Below are positions 52,601 to 59,172 of a DNA stretch of 64,000 bases, in pieces (the stretch's first letter is position 1; each line of letters starts with the position of its first letter). The translations under genes and the position numbers were made by a program. Under the pieces are notes generated by a model. The model made no database searches and was not told the origin of the DNA. It saw only the letters and a list, made by a program, of their open reading frames with translations. The stretch spans positions 21,970,543 to 22,034,542 of the forward strand of contig NC_049988.1 in assembly GCF_000003815.2 (NCBI RefSeq). Direction: 5' to 3'. This DNA is from Branchiostoma floridae. Its lineage: Eukaryota; Chordata; Leptocardii; Amphioxiformes; Branchiostomatidae.

Positions 52601-54070
52601 ATTATATGACTCACTCCATATTCATCATAGGAAATATAATAATTAGGACAGATACAAATTATGTTACTAGTATATAGTTGTTTTGCATCTCCCATTCCAG
52701 CACTCAGCAATTCCTTCGGTTTAGGTATTGATTTGATGAGTCAAAATCCATCAGTATTACCAGAGAGGGTCATTTATTCTCTGACTCACTCTTTACTCAA
52801 CAAGTTTGTAAAAGTACGTAATTAGTACGTATCAGATTGGATGAAATTATCTTATGTGATGTTCCCATCCTCAGAGTTAAGTCTGTTTGGTCTATTTTGC
52901 AGCCTTTTGAGCTGTACAAAAATGTATGTCTCTCAGAGCCAAACTGATGAATAAATCATTGATCAAGATTAGATCTCTAATGAATGTGCTCTCTTCGTTT
53001 TCTTATTCCCTAGATTCTTCTTACTCATAAAAATGTAAAAGAGTACCATATCAGAAATTATTTTGTGTACCCAACCCCAGAGATAGTCCTAATTTGTAAT
53101 AGCAACTGGTAAATTGGGCAGTCCTAACTATACAGGTACATCTTTTACAGCCAAACCAGTGAATAAGTAATTGAGTCAAAATTAACCAATCTCTAATTAA
53201 GGTGTCCTCTTCTTGTCCCTGCAGGCCGGGTTCAGAGGTCACCAGGTGAGGAAGGGGATGAAGAAGGACAAACCTGCGGAGGAGACGACTCAAGATGCTC
53301 CGGCAGCTCCTGATGACGCCAAGCAAGACGCGCCCAAGGAGGAAGAAACGTCCGAGAAACCTGCGGAAGAAAAACCCGCAGAAGCTAAAAAAGAGGAAGA
53401 GGAAGAAATAGACATTGACCTGAATGACCCGGAGACGGAGAAAGCTGCCTTGAAGATCCAGGCTGGATTTAAGGGTTACAAGGTGCGTAAGGGCATCACC
53501 AAGGAAACTAAGGAGGAACCTGCCAAGGAGGAGCCTCCTAAGGAGGAAGAAAAAGCTGAGGAAGTCTCGGAACAGAAGGAGACAGAAGAGAAGAAAGAAG
53601 ATAAAAAGGAAGAGGAAGAGGAGATAGACATTGATCTGAACGATCCGGAAACGGAAAAAGCAGCGATAAAAATCCAAGCGGGCTTCAAGGGCTACAAGGC
53701 AAGAAAGGGGATGAACAAGAAGGAGGAAGAAGAAGCTCCAAAAGCCGAGGAACAGGCGGAAGAAAAGGCAGAAGAAAAGGCAGAAGAGAAGAAAGAGGAA
53801 GAAACGACAAATCCTGAGAAGGAACAACCATCCGCACCACAAGAAGACGAAGAAATAGACATTGATCTTAATGATCCGGAGACGGAAAAGGCGGCGATAA
53901 AAATCCAGGCGGGATTTAAGGGGTACAAGGCAAGAAAGGGGATGAAGAAGGAGGAAGAACCGGCTCAAGACGCTGGCGAGAAACCTGCCGAGTCTCAAGA
54001 TGCTGGAGAGAAGCCGGCTGAGACTCAAGACGCAGAGAAACCAGCGGAAGAAGCAGAGAAGACAGAATGA
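31542..54070 (+). CDS. Multi-IQ-motif calmodulin-binding protein, neuromodulin/neurogranin/PCP4 type (igloo-like); 5' end not found
   Basis: Three recognised exons: 31542-31636, 40861-41041 and 53225-54070 (stop TGA at 54068-54070). Introns are GT-AG and phases agree: AG|G rebuilds Arg at the first junction, and the second falls between codons after KIQ. The protein has five IQ motifs: IQAGFRGYQSRK (split by intron 1), IQAGFRGHQVRK (split by intron 2), IQAGFKGYKVRK and two IQAGFKGYKARK. Four are preceded by an acidic lead of the form (E)n-(I/V)DIDLNDPE, which resembles PCP4 and neurogranin (DPxxANAAAKIQ). The linkers are Glu/Lys/Pro/Ala-rich and probably disordered. Family members bind calcium-free calmodulin and act as calmodulin reservoirs, chiefly in neurons. 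The Ser that protein kinase C phosphorylates in neuromodulin and neurogranin (IQAS-F) is Gly in every motif here. A possible polyadenylation signal is AATAAA at 57193, followed by GT-rich sequence. Exons before 31542 must exist for the long form. Confidence 0.85.
31680..32040 (+). repeat. Four further tandem copies of the IQ exon end plus donor
   Basis: GGATACAGGCAGGATTCAG (encoding the RIQAGF part of the IQ motif plus a split Arg codon) recurs with a following GTAAAC or GTTAAC at ends 31716, 31796, 31915 and 32027, after the original at 31636. Steps are 80, 80, 119 and 112. Copies four and five also carry the AEKGREED lead and have an AG just before it (31860, 31972). As exons they would be 55 bases and would need a phase-1 partner upstream, unlike exon a. 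Intronic spacer (AAACATAAACAAGTAAACAA ATAAACAACATTG) is amplified with them. They may be non-functional duplicates or alternative exons. Confidence 0.85.
32041..33168. other. IQ-gene intron 1, unassigned part
   Basis: No exon recognised. The last 35 bases (AAGAAGCAACAAAACAAATT GATGTGGCC) are one end of MITE family B. Confidence 0.5.
33169..33682. mobile_element. MITE with TTAA-AGGGACATAATGTA ends (piggyBac-like target)
   Basis: Starts TTAAAGGGACATAATGTA and ends TACATTATGTCCCTTTAA, so the AGGGACATAATGTA inverted repeats are bounded by TTAA on both sides, the target duplication used by piggyBac transposases. About 514 bp, GC-richer in the middle (GCCGCGACCAAATTCACTTA ... GGGAAGTAAGCCGGC), non-coding. 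Confidence 0.85.
33683..35104. repeat. Diverged duplications in IQ-gene intron 1
   Basis: A block with GAGGGGCAGTTATCAGGGA CTGTTGTGGTT ... AAACACGATTATCCATGG is present at about 33890-33965 and again in diverged form at 34875-34945. A second block (CTTTGAACTCTTTT ... TTTGAAATAAATGTG) is present at 34525 and 34755. No coding sequence. Confidence 0.65.
34005..34228. mobile_element. Foldback MITE, family A, copy 4
   Basis: Ends GAGTTCACCTTTATCCACGG and AATAAAGGTGAACTAGCGTT AC, with the usual AAGTCGAAGGATGGTGGTTT centre. The arms are somewhat diverged. Confidence 0.85.
35105..35190 (-). pseudogene. tRNA-like sequence (probable SINE head)
   Basis: On the minus strand, TTGGCTCAGTCATTTAGG gives an A-box-like D arm and CCCGGGTTCGATTCCCGGGT a perfect T arm with B box. 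The acceptor pairing is partial (about five of seven) and the anticodon arm does not form a proper five-pair stem, so a working tRNA is unlikely. Confidence 0.65.
35191..36024. other. No exon recognised in IQ-gene intron 1
   Basis: Non-coding. A short CATCTATATCTACATCTACA TCA-type simple repeat lies at 35610-35670, and a third diverged copy of the 33.8 kb duplication near 35440-35530. Confidence 0.5.
36025..36772. mobile_element. Foldback MITE, family A, copy 5, expanded by an 18-bp array
   Basis: The left arm (GCAAGTTCACCTTTATACAT) and centre (TGCAGTTTGAAACCACCGTC) are ordinary for the family, and the right terminus (CAGATAAGGGTGAACTATAA) is present. Between them, at about 36173-36757, an 18-bp unit AGGTTACCCCTCAGATTT (A/G alternating before GATTT) is repeated about 32 times. 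This unit equals the right-arm sequence GATATAGGTTACCCCGCGGA of other copies, so the array grew from the element's own inverted repeat. Open frames (for example GYPSDL repeats) are by-products. Confidence 0.95.
36773..37330. repeat. Two-copy duplication split by a LINE/SINE tail
   Basis: AAAGCATGCCTTTTATAAAG ... CACCCAGGGGTTCCCCAGTG TTTGTTTTGTGGG at 36778-36870 recurs at 37171-37260. The second copy follows a minus-strand element end (37128-37175: TTTATTGTACAACGATTGCA TCAGGTACAATGTATGGCA), the third-party tail also seen at 17.5 and 46.4 kb. Confidence 0.75.
37331..37745. repeat. Interspersed repeat with CTGTCTCCAG ... TTTGGGAGCCCA
   Basis: Two adjacent diverged units contain GTCTCCAGCTTT/TTTGTG, CTGTCCCACTCATCGTTTGG G and TTTCCTGGTTGAATATGTCA TTTTAAG. 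Related sequence occurs at 34280-34375 (one unit), 37918-37960, 55742-55930 and 59735-59900, so this is a dispersed family. Confidence 0.7.
37746..39312. other. No exon recognised in IQ-gene intron 1
   Basis: Non-coding, with no structured repeat beyond a short CATTTCATTTCATTTTATCT run near 39225. Confidence 0.5.
39313..39522. mobile_element. Foldback MITE, family A, copy 6
   Basis: The left end is shortened (GTTAGCTCACGAGGGGTAAC: part of the CCTTTATCC segment is lost). The right end is complete (CCGCAGATAAAGGTGAACTA GCGTT). Centre GTCAATTCGACGAGTGGTGG. Confidence 0.85.
39572..39781. mobile_element. Foldback MITE, family A, copy 7
   Basis: Ends GTAACCCTAGTTCACCTTTA and AGATAAAGGTGAACTAGCGT TA. 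It lies only 49 bases from copy 6 in the same intron. Confidence 0.9.
39782..40330. other. No exon recognised
   Basis: Non-coding. Two short GGCCTGCACAAGCCAGCTC-like pieces repeat near 39830-39905. Confidence 0.45.
40335..40715. repeat. Tandem repeat, about 60-80 bp units
   Basis: Five units of CCAACCTGCCCACCCCTCCA CCCTCCCGGCAGTGGTACGG CCCTGATTTACAAGGC ... GCTGTATCTCATTG at about 40348, 40428, 40504, 40583 and 40643. The array ends about 150 bases before IQ-gene exon b. Confidence 0.9.
40844..40860 (+). promoter_or_regulatory. Possible alternative start (MLCCF) overlapping a splice acceptor
   Basis: ATG at 40844 is in frame with exon b and reads MLCCFRGYQSRK across the acceptor CTGTTTCAG (40852-40860). 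Context AAAGATGC has a purine at -3. Neuromodulin begins MLCC followed by basic residues, and both cysteines are palmitoylated there. If transcription starts just upstream, this becomes a first exon with a membrane-anchoring N terminus; if not, it is the intron end. The split Arg codon is AGG either way. Confidence 0.45.
40861..41041 (+). CDS. IQ-gene exon b
   Basis: 181 bases: one base finishing Arg, then 60 codons. Reads GYQSRKQAKAMKEQEDQEQT (second half of IQ motif 1), an acidic Pro/Ala linker, and EEEVDIDLNDPEVANAAAKI Q, which is the lead and first residues of IQ motif 2. The DPEVANAAAKIQ stretch is the closest match to neurogranin in the window. Donor CAG|GTACCG. Confidence 0.9.
41042..41640. 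other. IQ-gene intron 2, proximal part
   Basis: Unique intronic sequence. No further exon is supported. Confidence 0.5.
41641..42120. repeat. Tandem repeat, 168-bp unit
   Basis: ATATAGACCAGTC ... ATTATTATTTCATCTTGTTT GATCATGTTTATTTAT ... CTATGTATCAATCCAAATAC CCACCTTTGATA ... TCTCTAAATGGTGC starts at 41653, 41821 and 41989, an exact 168-base step. The third unit has an internal deletion. Confidence 0.9.
42160..43480. repeat. Diverged tandem repeat, about 155-190 bp units
   Basis: Units share AACATAAAGGAACAGCAGTG GGGAAA(T/A)GGG, GTAAATATTA-ATCCTA, ACACAGAGG-GCAAG and a G-rich GGGGGGG run followed by ATATCTTTTAAAATGTATGC AATCAT. GGGGAAA cores lie near 42271, 42427, 42611, 42785, 42938, 43098 and 43282. 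Confidence 0.85.
43481..44878. other. Intron 2: no exon; diverged repeats and a MITE family B-like segment
   Basis: ATGACACAACAT ... CTCTA-C-CTGTAGACATTCTT-AAAACAGCTC is present in inverted or direct diverged copies at 43825-43880 and 43990-44040. From about 44036 to 44250 family B landmarks appear (GCCAAATCAATTTATTTCTT, GGAGGAAAACTTG). At 44720-44812 lies a diverged copy of the repeat end seen at 7.2 kb. Confidence 0.5.
44879..45097. mobile_element. Foldback MITE, family A, copy 8 (best preserved)
   Basis: Almost a full-length palindrome: GTAATGCTAGGTCACCTTTA TCCGTGGGGTAACTTATATC pairs with the end (GGATATAGGTTACCCCGCGG ATAAGGGTGAACATACGTTA). The centre AAGTTGACAGACGGTGGTTT pairs with AAACCACCATCCGTCGACTT. 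A good type copy for the family. Confidence 0.95.
45098..48025. other. Intron 2: no exon; LINE/SINE tail at about 46385-46440
   Basis: Mostly unique AT-rich sequence. AAAATGT(C/TCA)ATGTAACTGGTATCAACA is duplicated at about 45628 and 45760. The minus strand at 46440-46386 reads GCCATACTTTGTACCTCGTA CAATTGTTGTGCAATAAAG, matching the 17.5 kb tail. A segment at 46755-46820 (CTTTAAAAGAAACCAAGGAA ATAAATTTGTGTGGCCTAA) is a MITE family B end. The GC-rich segment at 46840-47220 is unassigned. Confidence 0.5.
48028..48213. mobile_element. Mariner-type MITE, CAGTCAAACCTGT ends, copy 1
   Basis: Begins CAGTCAAACCTGTCTATAGC and ends AACAGGTTTGACTG, bounded by TA on both sides (48026-48027, 48214-48215). 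Internal GGCCACTATAGACAGGTGGC C repeats the terminal motif. Non-coding. The TA target fits Tc1/mariner-type transposition. A longer relative lies at 63004-63572. Confidence 0.9.
48216..48529. repeat. 60-bp duplication in intron 2
   Basis: CGTCCT(T/G)CGCTCC ... GC(G/-)CCTGTTCAGGAGTGC(A/G)TCTTAAT is present at about 48379-48425 and 48430-48475. The remainder is unassigned. Confidence 0.7.
48530..49670. repeat. Tandem repeat, about 170-300 bp units
   Basis: Units share AAAGC(A/G)AAGGAGG-GTT-GAGATAT, GCAAGGA-GAGGAGA-A-TGAGAT(A/G)TGATATTA, GGTCAAAAAGC-GGTGAAATTA AGCCCAGTTATAGCACTCAT AAAACAGTACATA and GTCAACTTCAAGAACCTAAT CTTGAAG. About six units, the closest pair at 49080-49270 and 49250-49440. 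Confidence 0.85.
49671..50238. repeat. Repeat with CTCTACAACTGGACAAAAAC arms
   Basis: CAATTCAATCTCTACAACTG G ... AACGGAGATTTACTTCC(A/G)GAT-TTTTGAGT is present twice (49920, 49980), with the inverse arm at 50105-50165. This is related to the repeat at 30.9 kb, and like it is followed by TTTACTTGGATGTTTAACC. Confidence 0.75.
50239..51357. mobile_element. MITE family C copy 3, expanded by an 89-bp array
   Basis: Ends CAGGGCTTGAAATACTG and GGTATTTCAAGCCCTG, flanked by GAATG on both sides (50234-50238, 51358-51362). Inside, an 89-bp unit (CCCAGTACATGGNCCAGTGC AGGTTAGGTGCAGGTGGACA CCAGAAATACCTGCACAGCT CCAATTTTACCTGCACTAAC CTGTATATA) is repeated about ten times from 50448, with steps of 89 (first step 88). 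Units two to ten are nearly identical. Each unit itself contains inverted GTGCAGGT/ACCTGCAC pairs. Confidence 0.95.
51358..52189. other. Intron 2: no exon recognised
   Basis: Non-coding, AT-rich. CATGTAAATTCTCT(G/A)(C/T)C(G/A)TAAA is repeated near 51530 and 51698 with similar following sequence. Confidence 0.5.
52190..52490 (+). mobile_element. tRNA-derived SINE, near full length
   Basis: The tRNA-like head TGGTGTAATGGTTAGGGTAC ... GGTCCTGGGTTTGAATCCTC (A and B boxes about 40 bases apart) is followed by the body CGTTGTGCTCTTGGGAAAGA CACTTCACAT. CACATGGCTTTCC-CACTT is duplicated in tandem, then TTAACCCAGGTGTAAAA. The 3' part (GGGCTCCGCATTCCAATAC ... GCCCTAGACATGTAGTAGAT AACAGCCCAATGCCCCTA) is shared with 15.9 kb. 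Confidence 0.85.
52491..53224. other. Intron 2, distal part
   Basis: Diverged repeats of CACATGAGTCAAAGGCCATC AT ... ACTCACTC occur near 52558 and 52733. The intron ends TCTTCTTGTCCCTGCAG, a good pyrimidine tract and acceptor. Confidence 0.5.
53225..54070 (+). CDS. IQ-gene exon c (terminal coding exon, three and a half IQ motifs)
   Basis: 282 codons including stop. Starts AGFRGHQVRKGMKK (rest of IQ motif 2). Ile of IQ motifs 3, 4 and 5 is encoded at 53456, 53672 and 53903, i.e. steps of 72 and 77 codons. Each module is a Glu/Lys/Pro/Ala linker, an acidic EEIDIDLNDPETEKAA lead, then KIQAGFKGYK-RKG. The tail has two AGEKPAE(S/T)QDA-type repeats and ends AEEAEKTE. Modules 4 and 5 are close at DNA level, suggesting recent internal duplication. 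Confidence 0.95.
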   Translation, partial: AGFRGHQVRKGMKKDKPAEETTQDAPAAPDDAKQDAPKEEETSEKPAEEKPAEAKKEEEEEIDIDLNDPETEKAALKIQAGFKGYKVRKGITKETKEEPAKEEPPKEEEKAEEVSEQKETEEKKEDKKEEEEEIDIDLNDPETEKAAIKIQAGFKGYKARKGMNKKEEEEAPKAEEQAEEKAEEKAEEKKEEETTNPEKEQPSAPQEDEEIDIDLNDPETEKAAIKIQAGFKGYKARKGMKKEEEPAQDAGEKPAESQDAGEKPAETQDAEKPAEEAEKTE

Positions 54071-54302
54071 ATCACAAGACGCAGTTAGAGAGAGGTTGTT
54101 GTTGTAACACTGAGGAATCTTAGCAATGGTGACACCTGGCAAAGTTACTTGTTTCTTGGACCAACTGAAATTCCAAGACGACAACTTGAGAAAGGAATGT
54201 GTCGAACATGTCCGATATTGAAGCCTGTTGAGTCCTGATAAGGAAATCCTGTCAGTCTGGACACGAAGTATCAGGTTACGTAGATCAAGACGTCATTTGA
54301 AA
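54071..54302 (+). other. IQ-gene 3' untranslated region (start)
   Basis: Unique sequence after the stop codon. The transcript end is not fixed by sequence alone: AATAAA occurs inside the following MITE, near 54795, and at 57193. The last has GT-rich sequence about 30 bases downstream. Confidence 0.5.
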
Positions 54303-54623
54303 CAGGGTTGTATCCAGCACCCGTCCTATCGTCCTTTGACGGAATTTTGCAGCTGGGGACGGAATAAAATTTTCCCCATTCTATCCTCTGTGACGGACAA
54401 GAATTGATATGTAAAGATATAAAAAAACTGTCTCCCTTGTGTAATTTTCACCAAGACAGATGTCGTTGAACAGCTTAATCTACCAGCAAAATTTACACCT
54501 CAAAATATAGGAAAAGCATGCCAGAGGGTCTACATTTCAAAATTTTCCAGGGGAGCTTTTGGGCGCTCAATAGGATTCAAAATCGAGGGGATGGAAAATG
54601 ATTTCCAGCTGGCTACAACCCTG
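54303..54623. mobile_element. MITE family D copy 2
   Basis: Ends CAGGGTTGTATCCAGCACCC and CCAGCTGGCTACAACCCTG. The internal GACGGAATTTTGCAGCTGGG GACGG is the inverse of the unit that is tandemly repeated in the 30.5 kb copy. The two elements lie in opposite orientation. It probably lies within the IQ-gene 3' untranslated region. Confidence 0.85.
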
Positions 54624-56360
54624 ATTTAGAAAGTCTGAGAAACAAAGAATTTTGTTGGTGTGGCCCAAAGGTGTCAAAGAAAGGGATATGTGCAAGTTAG
54701 ACTCGGTGTAATGATTAGTGCTAATAAAAGAAAGCACATAAAAGTGAGAAGGAAATTTTTCACAGATCAGGAACATTCCAAAGGAGAATGATGAAATAAA
54801 TTTGATGAATTTGAACTTGTAGAATTCCGTATTTATACTTGAATTTTTCACATTCCACAATGGCAATGGAATGGGGAATGTGAGAATATATACCACCCCC
54901 CTATAGGATACATTTGAATCATGCAAATGGATGTCATTTTAAAAATAATCCAAGTCTTTTCACTGCCTCATGTAGTAACTATATTTTGCTGCAGCTGTGA
55001 ATTATAAACTGCAATTCAAAATCCCCAAAAATCTCTGCCAAAAAGAAGTTAGAAAGAATTGTAACACCATTTTACATGTCATTAGCACTTATACAAATAC
55101 AAAAGTTTAATACCACATGCAAGTCAAGATTCTCTAATTCTAAATGCTCTGCCTAAGGCGAAGAGGTTTCGACCAGTTCTAACACCCTTTACATATTAAG
55201 CACTTGCCTTCAGAATGCTAGTAAAGTGTATAATGATTAGAGGGTGGGTCATTGTTGGTGCCATGTACTTGATAAGGTCACTGTGAGAGACTGGCTTCTA
55301 GTAGGTGACCTCTTGTTTGTCACAGCTGACCAGTTTCTCATCCCTTACCAGAGAAAACACTCAAGTGTTATCTTTAAGGCCGTTAAAGATTTGCAAATTG
55401 GATTAAAACTTTTGGACCTTCCAGTTCTTAGAATCATAACCCTGCTTGCATACCAGGTGTAAAGATTCCCTTGAAGTTAATTGCAGCCTATTACAGCACT
55501 TAATTCTTGCAAATTGGTGTGGCAGTGACCACCTCAGTGTAAGGACCCTTGACCAGCCCATTGCAATTGTGGCCACTTCTCGCGGCCGTTTTTCCCATTG
55601 ACCCAACCATTATGAATGCTTAATCTGTAGTGGCCACCTGTCTACAGTGTCTCTTGACTTCAAGTGTCTTGGAGTTTTCACTATTGACAGGTTTAGAAAT
55701 AATACATAACATAAATTTGTCCAGACATTTGTTAATATCAGGGCTGTCTCCAGGACCCGTCCCTCCGTCTTGGGAGGGAAATTTGACATTTCGGACAGAA
55801 AAAAAATTTCTGTTTCCACCCAGAAAGGCTGAACTTCATGACATGAAATTGATGAAATTTTGTATTAATAGGCTTAAAATGATAGATTTGGCAACAAAAA
55901 TGAACATCTTGGGCCCCCAAACAATAAGTGGGACAAGAAAAACTTTTGTAGCTGGAGCTCTGTCATTTTTTAACTCACAGCATCACCAGATATACAGTCA
56001 GGCATGTAGCGTTGCACTCAACAAGCTGTTTTTCAACCACAGATTTCAATTCCTAAATGTTGATTGTCAAAAAGAAAGATACATCAACCAACTAAAACAC
56101 TTGGTGTGTCTCTCAAAGATGCTATTACAGAATCATGAATTGTTTCACCAAAGAGTCAATTTCTCTTGTGATTTGATGGAATAATAATTGGTGTTTTAGA
56201 CAACAATCTCTGCATTTTAAAATCTGCAACTGTGAAATCGTATGACCAATTTCGCTGCAATCCATGTTGTGAGATTAGGTTTGAATTCCATTCTGTTCAT
56301 GCTCAAGTTTGCTCCTTCAATCGCCTACCCAATTTTTGGGGCCAATATTTCAGGCAAATG
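54624..56360. other. No gene; dispersed repeat at 55740-55935
   Basis: A short TTTGTTGGTGTGGCCCAAAG (54651) is a family B end. At 55740-55935 a CAGGGCTGTCTCCAGGACCC GTCC element matches those at 37.3-37.9 and 59.7 kb. Open frames here (for example 55630-56184) read through that repeat and have no protein features. Confidence 0.5.
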
Positions 56361-56572
56361 ATGTTAGGTCACTTTTATCCGTGGGGTAACCTATTTCCGT
56401 TGTATTTAAAAATAGGGTATTTTGGCATCGTCAAGTCCAAAGACAGTAGTTGCACACTGAAAATTTTTTTGAATATTTCAATTTGAAACCCATGGTTTAA
56501 CCTGAAATCCTTAGATACACATTGTTTTTTGAATACAACGGATATAGGTTACCCCACGGATTAAAGGTTAAT
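56361..56572. mobile_element. Foldback MITE, family A, copy 9
   Basis: Ends ATGTTAGGTCACTTTTATCC and ACCCCACGGATTAAAGGTTA. The arms are conserved (GGGGTAACCTATTTCCGTTG / CAACGGATATAGGTTACCC) and the centre is decayed. Confidence 0.85.
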
Positions 56573-58140
56573 TGAAATGCCAATTGTTTCTCTATTAGTG
56601 CCAGACTACGGTATTTCAAAAGGGGAGCAAAAAGCGCAGCAAACGTGAGCTTGAACATGTTGGATTGTCAACTGAGGCAGTTGTGAGGTTTATTTAGTGT
56701 ATCACATTGTAACAAATGCCTCCAATTTGTACAGAAGCACCAAACTACGTACCGACAAATTAAAATGCAGTCTCTTTCAGGAAAAAAACAAATAGCAAAA
56801 AGCCTCTGCACTGTACATACCTCAGTCAGCAATAACTGAAATGTCTTTATGAAATATCAGATTCACGATTATTGTGACGCCTTTTTCCCTATTTGTAGTA
56901 GGAGTATTTCCGAATCACTGAATGAAGGTAAATTCCTTTTTATACATTGTACATAATATTAAGGTTAGGAGTCTTCGGTTTTTGTGTGTTTTTGATCTAT
57001 ACTTTGAAGAAAAACACTTGTGGAATAAGAAATGAAACTTTCCAATTGCTAATATATATATAAATATATGTAGAAATGCATGATAAACTTTACTTATAAT
57101 ATCACAACGTTGACTTTATAGTTGTACTTACACAAGTTCGCTCCAGGTGAGCAGAGTCATTGCAGTTTTGCTAACCTCGCAAAGGAGCCAGAAATAAAGG
57201 ATGGAATGTACTGATGAACTCTGGTCATGTTTGTTAATATGGGTCTGTACAATTTCTATTCTGATTGAAATGGATGGTATGAGTGTGTGTTAATGTATGT
57301 GTATGTGATTTGTGTATGTTTGTGTCAGTGTGTCTGTATGTGTGCAACTTTTGTGTATTGTGTCTGTGATTAGTGTGTTTGTGTGTACATGCATGTGTCT
57401 GTGAGTGAAGGTGACTGGATCTATGTGTGTGTGTGTGTGCAACTGTGTTTGTATGTGAGCGTGGGTTTATGTTGGTGAGGCCATATTATTGGAGTAGAGT
57501 TCAGTTAAGAAAGCAGAACTCCAAAGACTACTAAATAGATCAAGTGTGTTCTTTGTCCTTGTTGAAATGCCACCTGAATTAGGTCAAGGGACAGGTGTGA
57601 ATTGTAGACCGTTTCCGCGGACATGTTCAAATTACATTACTTTTCCCTCACTTCCAACTGGTGCAGAGTTGCATCTGATTCAACACTTCGGCATCTAATT
57701 CGATATCTTTTCATACTTTTTACTTTCAAGACCTTTGATAAAAAAAATTTTGTCAGACTGCACAAAACTGCAGTTAAGTTATCATTCACTATCTCTTAGG
57801 TTTGTCGCCTGTTGTTCGCCTCATGAAAACAGAAACCTCAATAAACGGTGCAACAGAGAAAAGAGGAACACACAGTTCACTTTTAACTATCACAACTTTC
57901 ATTTTCTCTTTATTATGTACATATTGAGAGCTGCAGGTTATATATATACAAATCTGTGTCCTAAATACTTTGTGACAAATTTCACAAGGACGGAGTACTA
58001 AAATAACAAACAGACCAAGTATAAAATGTGTTGATTTGCTTTAACACTCTCTAAATGTGGACAGTTGATTTCCATAAAGGCACTTGCAGGTGATATAGAA
58101 AATGTGTTACACTTCATTCAGTGTAGTTTACAAAAGAATA
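56573..58140. other. No gene; GT-rich tract at 57270-57480
   Basis: AATAAA at 57193 followed by TGTTTGTTAATATGGGTCTG T could be the IQ-gene polyadenylation site. From 57270 to 57480 the plus strand is rich in TGTGTGT and GTGTATG words, an impure dinucleotide repeat. Confidence 0.5.
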
Positions 58141-58365
58141 AGGCACTTTTGCTGGAGGAACCTTGCTGTTAGAGTAACATTTAGAGTCAAGTACATTGGC
58201 AACTTGCCAAGTATTACACTTGTTGGCAATTTTGCTGCAATAAACTTGCTGTTAGCGTAACATTTATGTTAGGGTGCACAGAGAATTCAATGTAACGCAA
58301 TAACTTTGCTGTTAGTGTAGCGTTTATGTTAGGATGCACTGAGAATTCAATGTTGGCAACTTCTA
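58141..58365. repeat. Tandem repeat, about 65-100 bp units
   Basis: CTTGCTGTTAG(A/C/T)GTA(A/G)C(A/G)TTTA occurs at about 58163, 58248 and 58309, each followed by TGTTAGG(G/A)TGCAC-GAGAATTCAATGT or a relative. This is probably downstream of the enkurin gene. Confidence 0.75.
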
Positions 58366-58986
58366 AAGCAGCGTAGTGCATTATCATCCATAGCTGGAAG
58401 TAGTTGTCTGTACATGTGTACAACTGTGTGACTACATCATTTAAATATCAAGGCACTATGATTGTAAGATACAAAATGTTCGTCATGTTGCAAAGGTTAG
58501 TTCATCATGTTAACGTTTGTTTTTCACCCTTGCCATTTTCTCTCTCAGTATTCCAACAAGAACAACGCTCTCAGGTAATATATTATGATAATCGTAAGGC
58601 CATGTTGATTTTACTATATGGAATATCCTCTAGGAATCCATAAACTTATGCCGGCGTGCGAATAAAAAAAGTTTGACAAAAAAATTTGTCTTCATAGTGA
58701 AATCAAAGTGGTCAGGAAATTTGAACAAATGATAGAACACACAGAATATGTGATTCACGTTTTCTTTGACCTTCTAATGTTCTATGACATTAGTATACAT
58801 TTTTCCGTTATCTATGTTTGCAAAACAGCATACATTTGCTTATTATGAAGCTGCTTTGTACGATTTGGAGTATGGTTTAAAACTTTTGCTTATCTTTTAA
58901 ATGTCAGAAACTTGATGTCATCCATATAATCAAATCAACATGGCCTGACCCATTGTAACCCCCTCCCCCGAAACTGGACCTTTTCC
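58366..58986. other. Downstream flank / 3' untranslated region of enkurin
   Basis: No coding sequence is recognised. The first AATAAA on the minus strand that I see below the stop codon is near 57915-57910, so the transcript end is uncertain. Confidence 0.45.
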
Positions 58987-59172
58987 TCAGTGGTTTGCGA
59001 TGTAGATGGTTTTATGTTTCTCGATGGCTTCTATGTCTCTCTCTAACTGCTTCATCTCAGCCTCCATGCGCTCCTTGCGGGCCTTCTTGGGCGCGGTATC
59101 CGTGACGACGGAGAGCCCCTGGTACTGATGGTGGAGGAGCTCCCAGTTCCCCTTCAGCCCGTCCAACATCGA
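58987..59172 (-). CDS. ENKUR: Enkurin exon 5
   Basis: Residues 216-276 and stop: basic KKARKERMEAEMKQLERDIE, predicted coiled coil, ending YIANH. Acceptor TTTTCTCCCCAG. Confidence 0.95.
   Translation of the reverse strand, partial: SMLDGLKGNWELLHHQYQGLSVVTDTAPKKARKERMEAEMKQLERDIEAIEKHKTIYIANH

Noticed and set aside
53051-54184. 377-codon reverse frame opposite the IQ exon
   Set aside because: Leu/Phe-rich antisense of the Glu/Lys-rich IQ coding exon. A typical shadow frame.
55630-56184. 184-codon forward frame after the IQ gene
   Set aside because: It reads through a dispersed CTGTCTCCAGGACCC repeat and has no domain or splice support.
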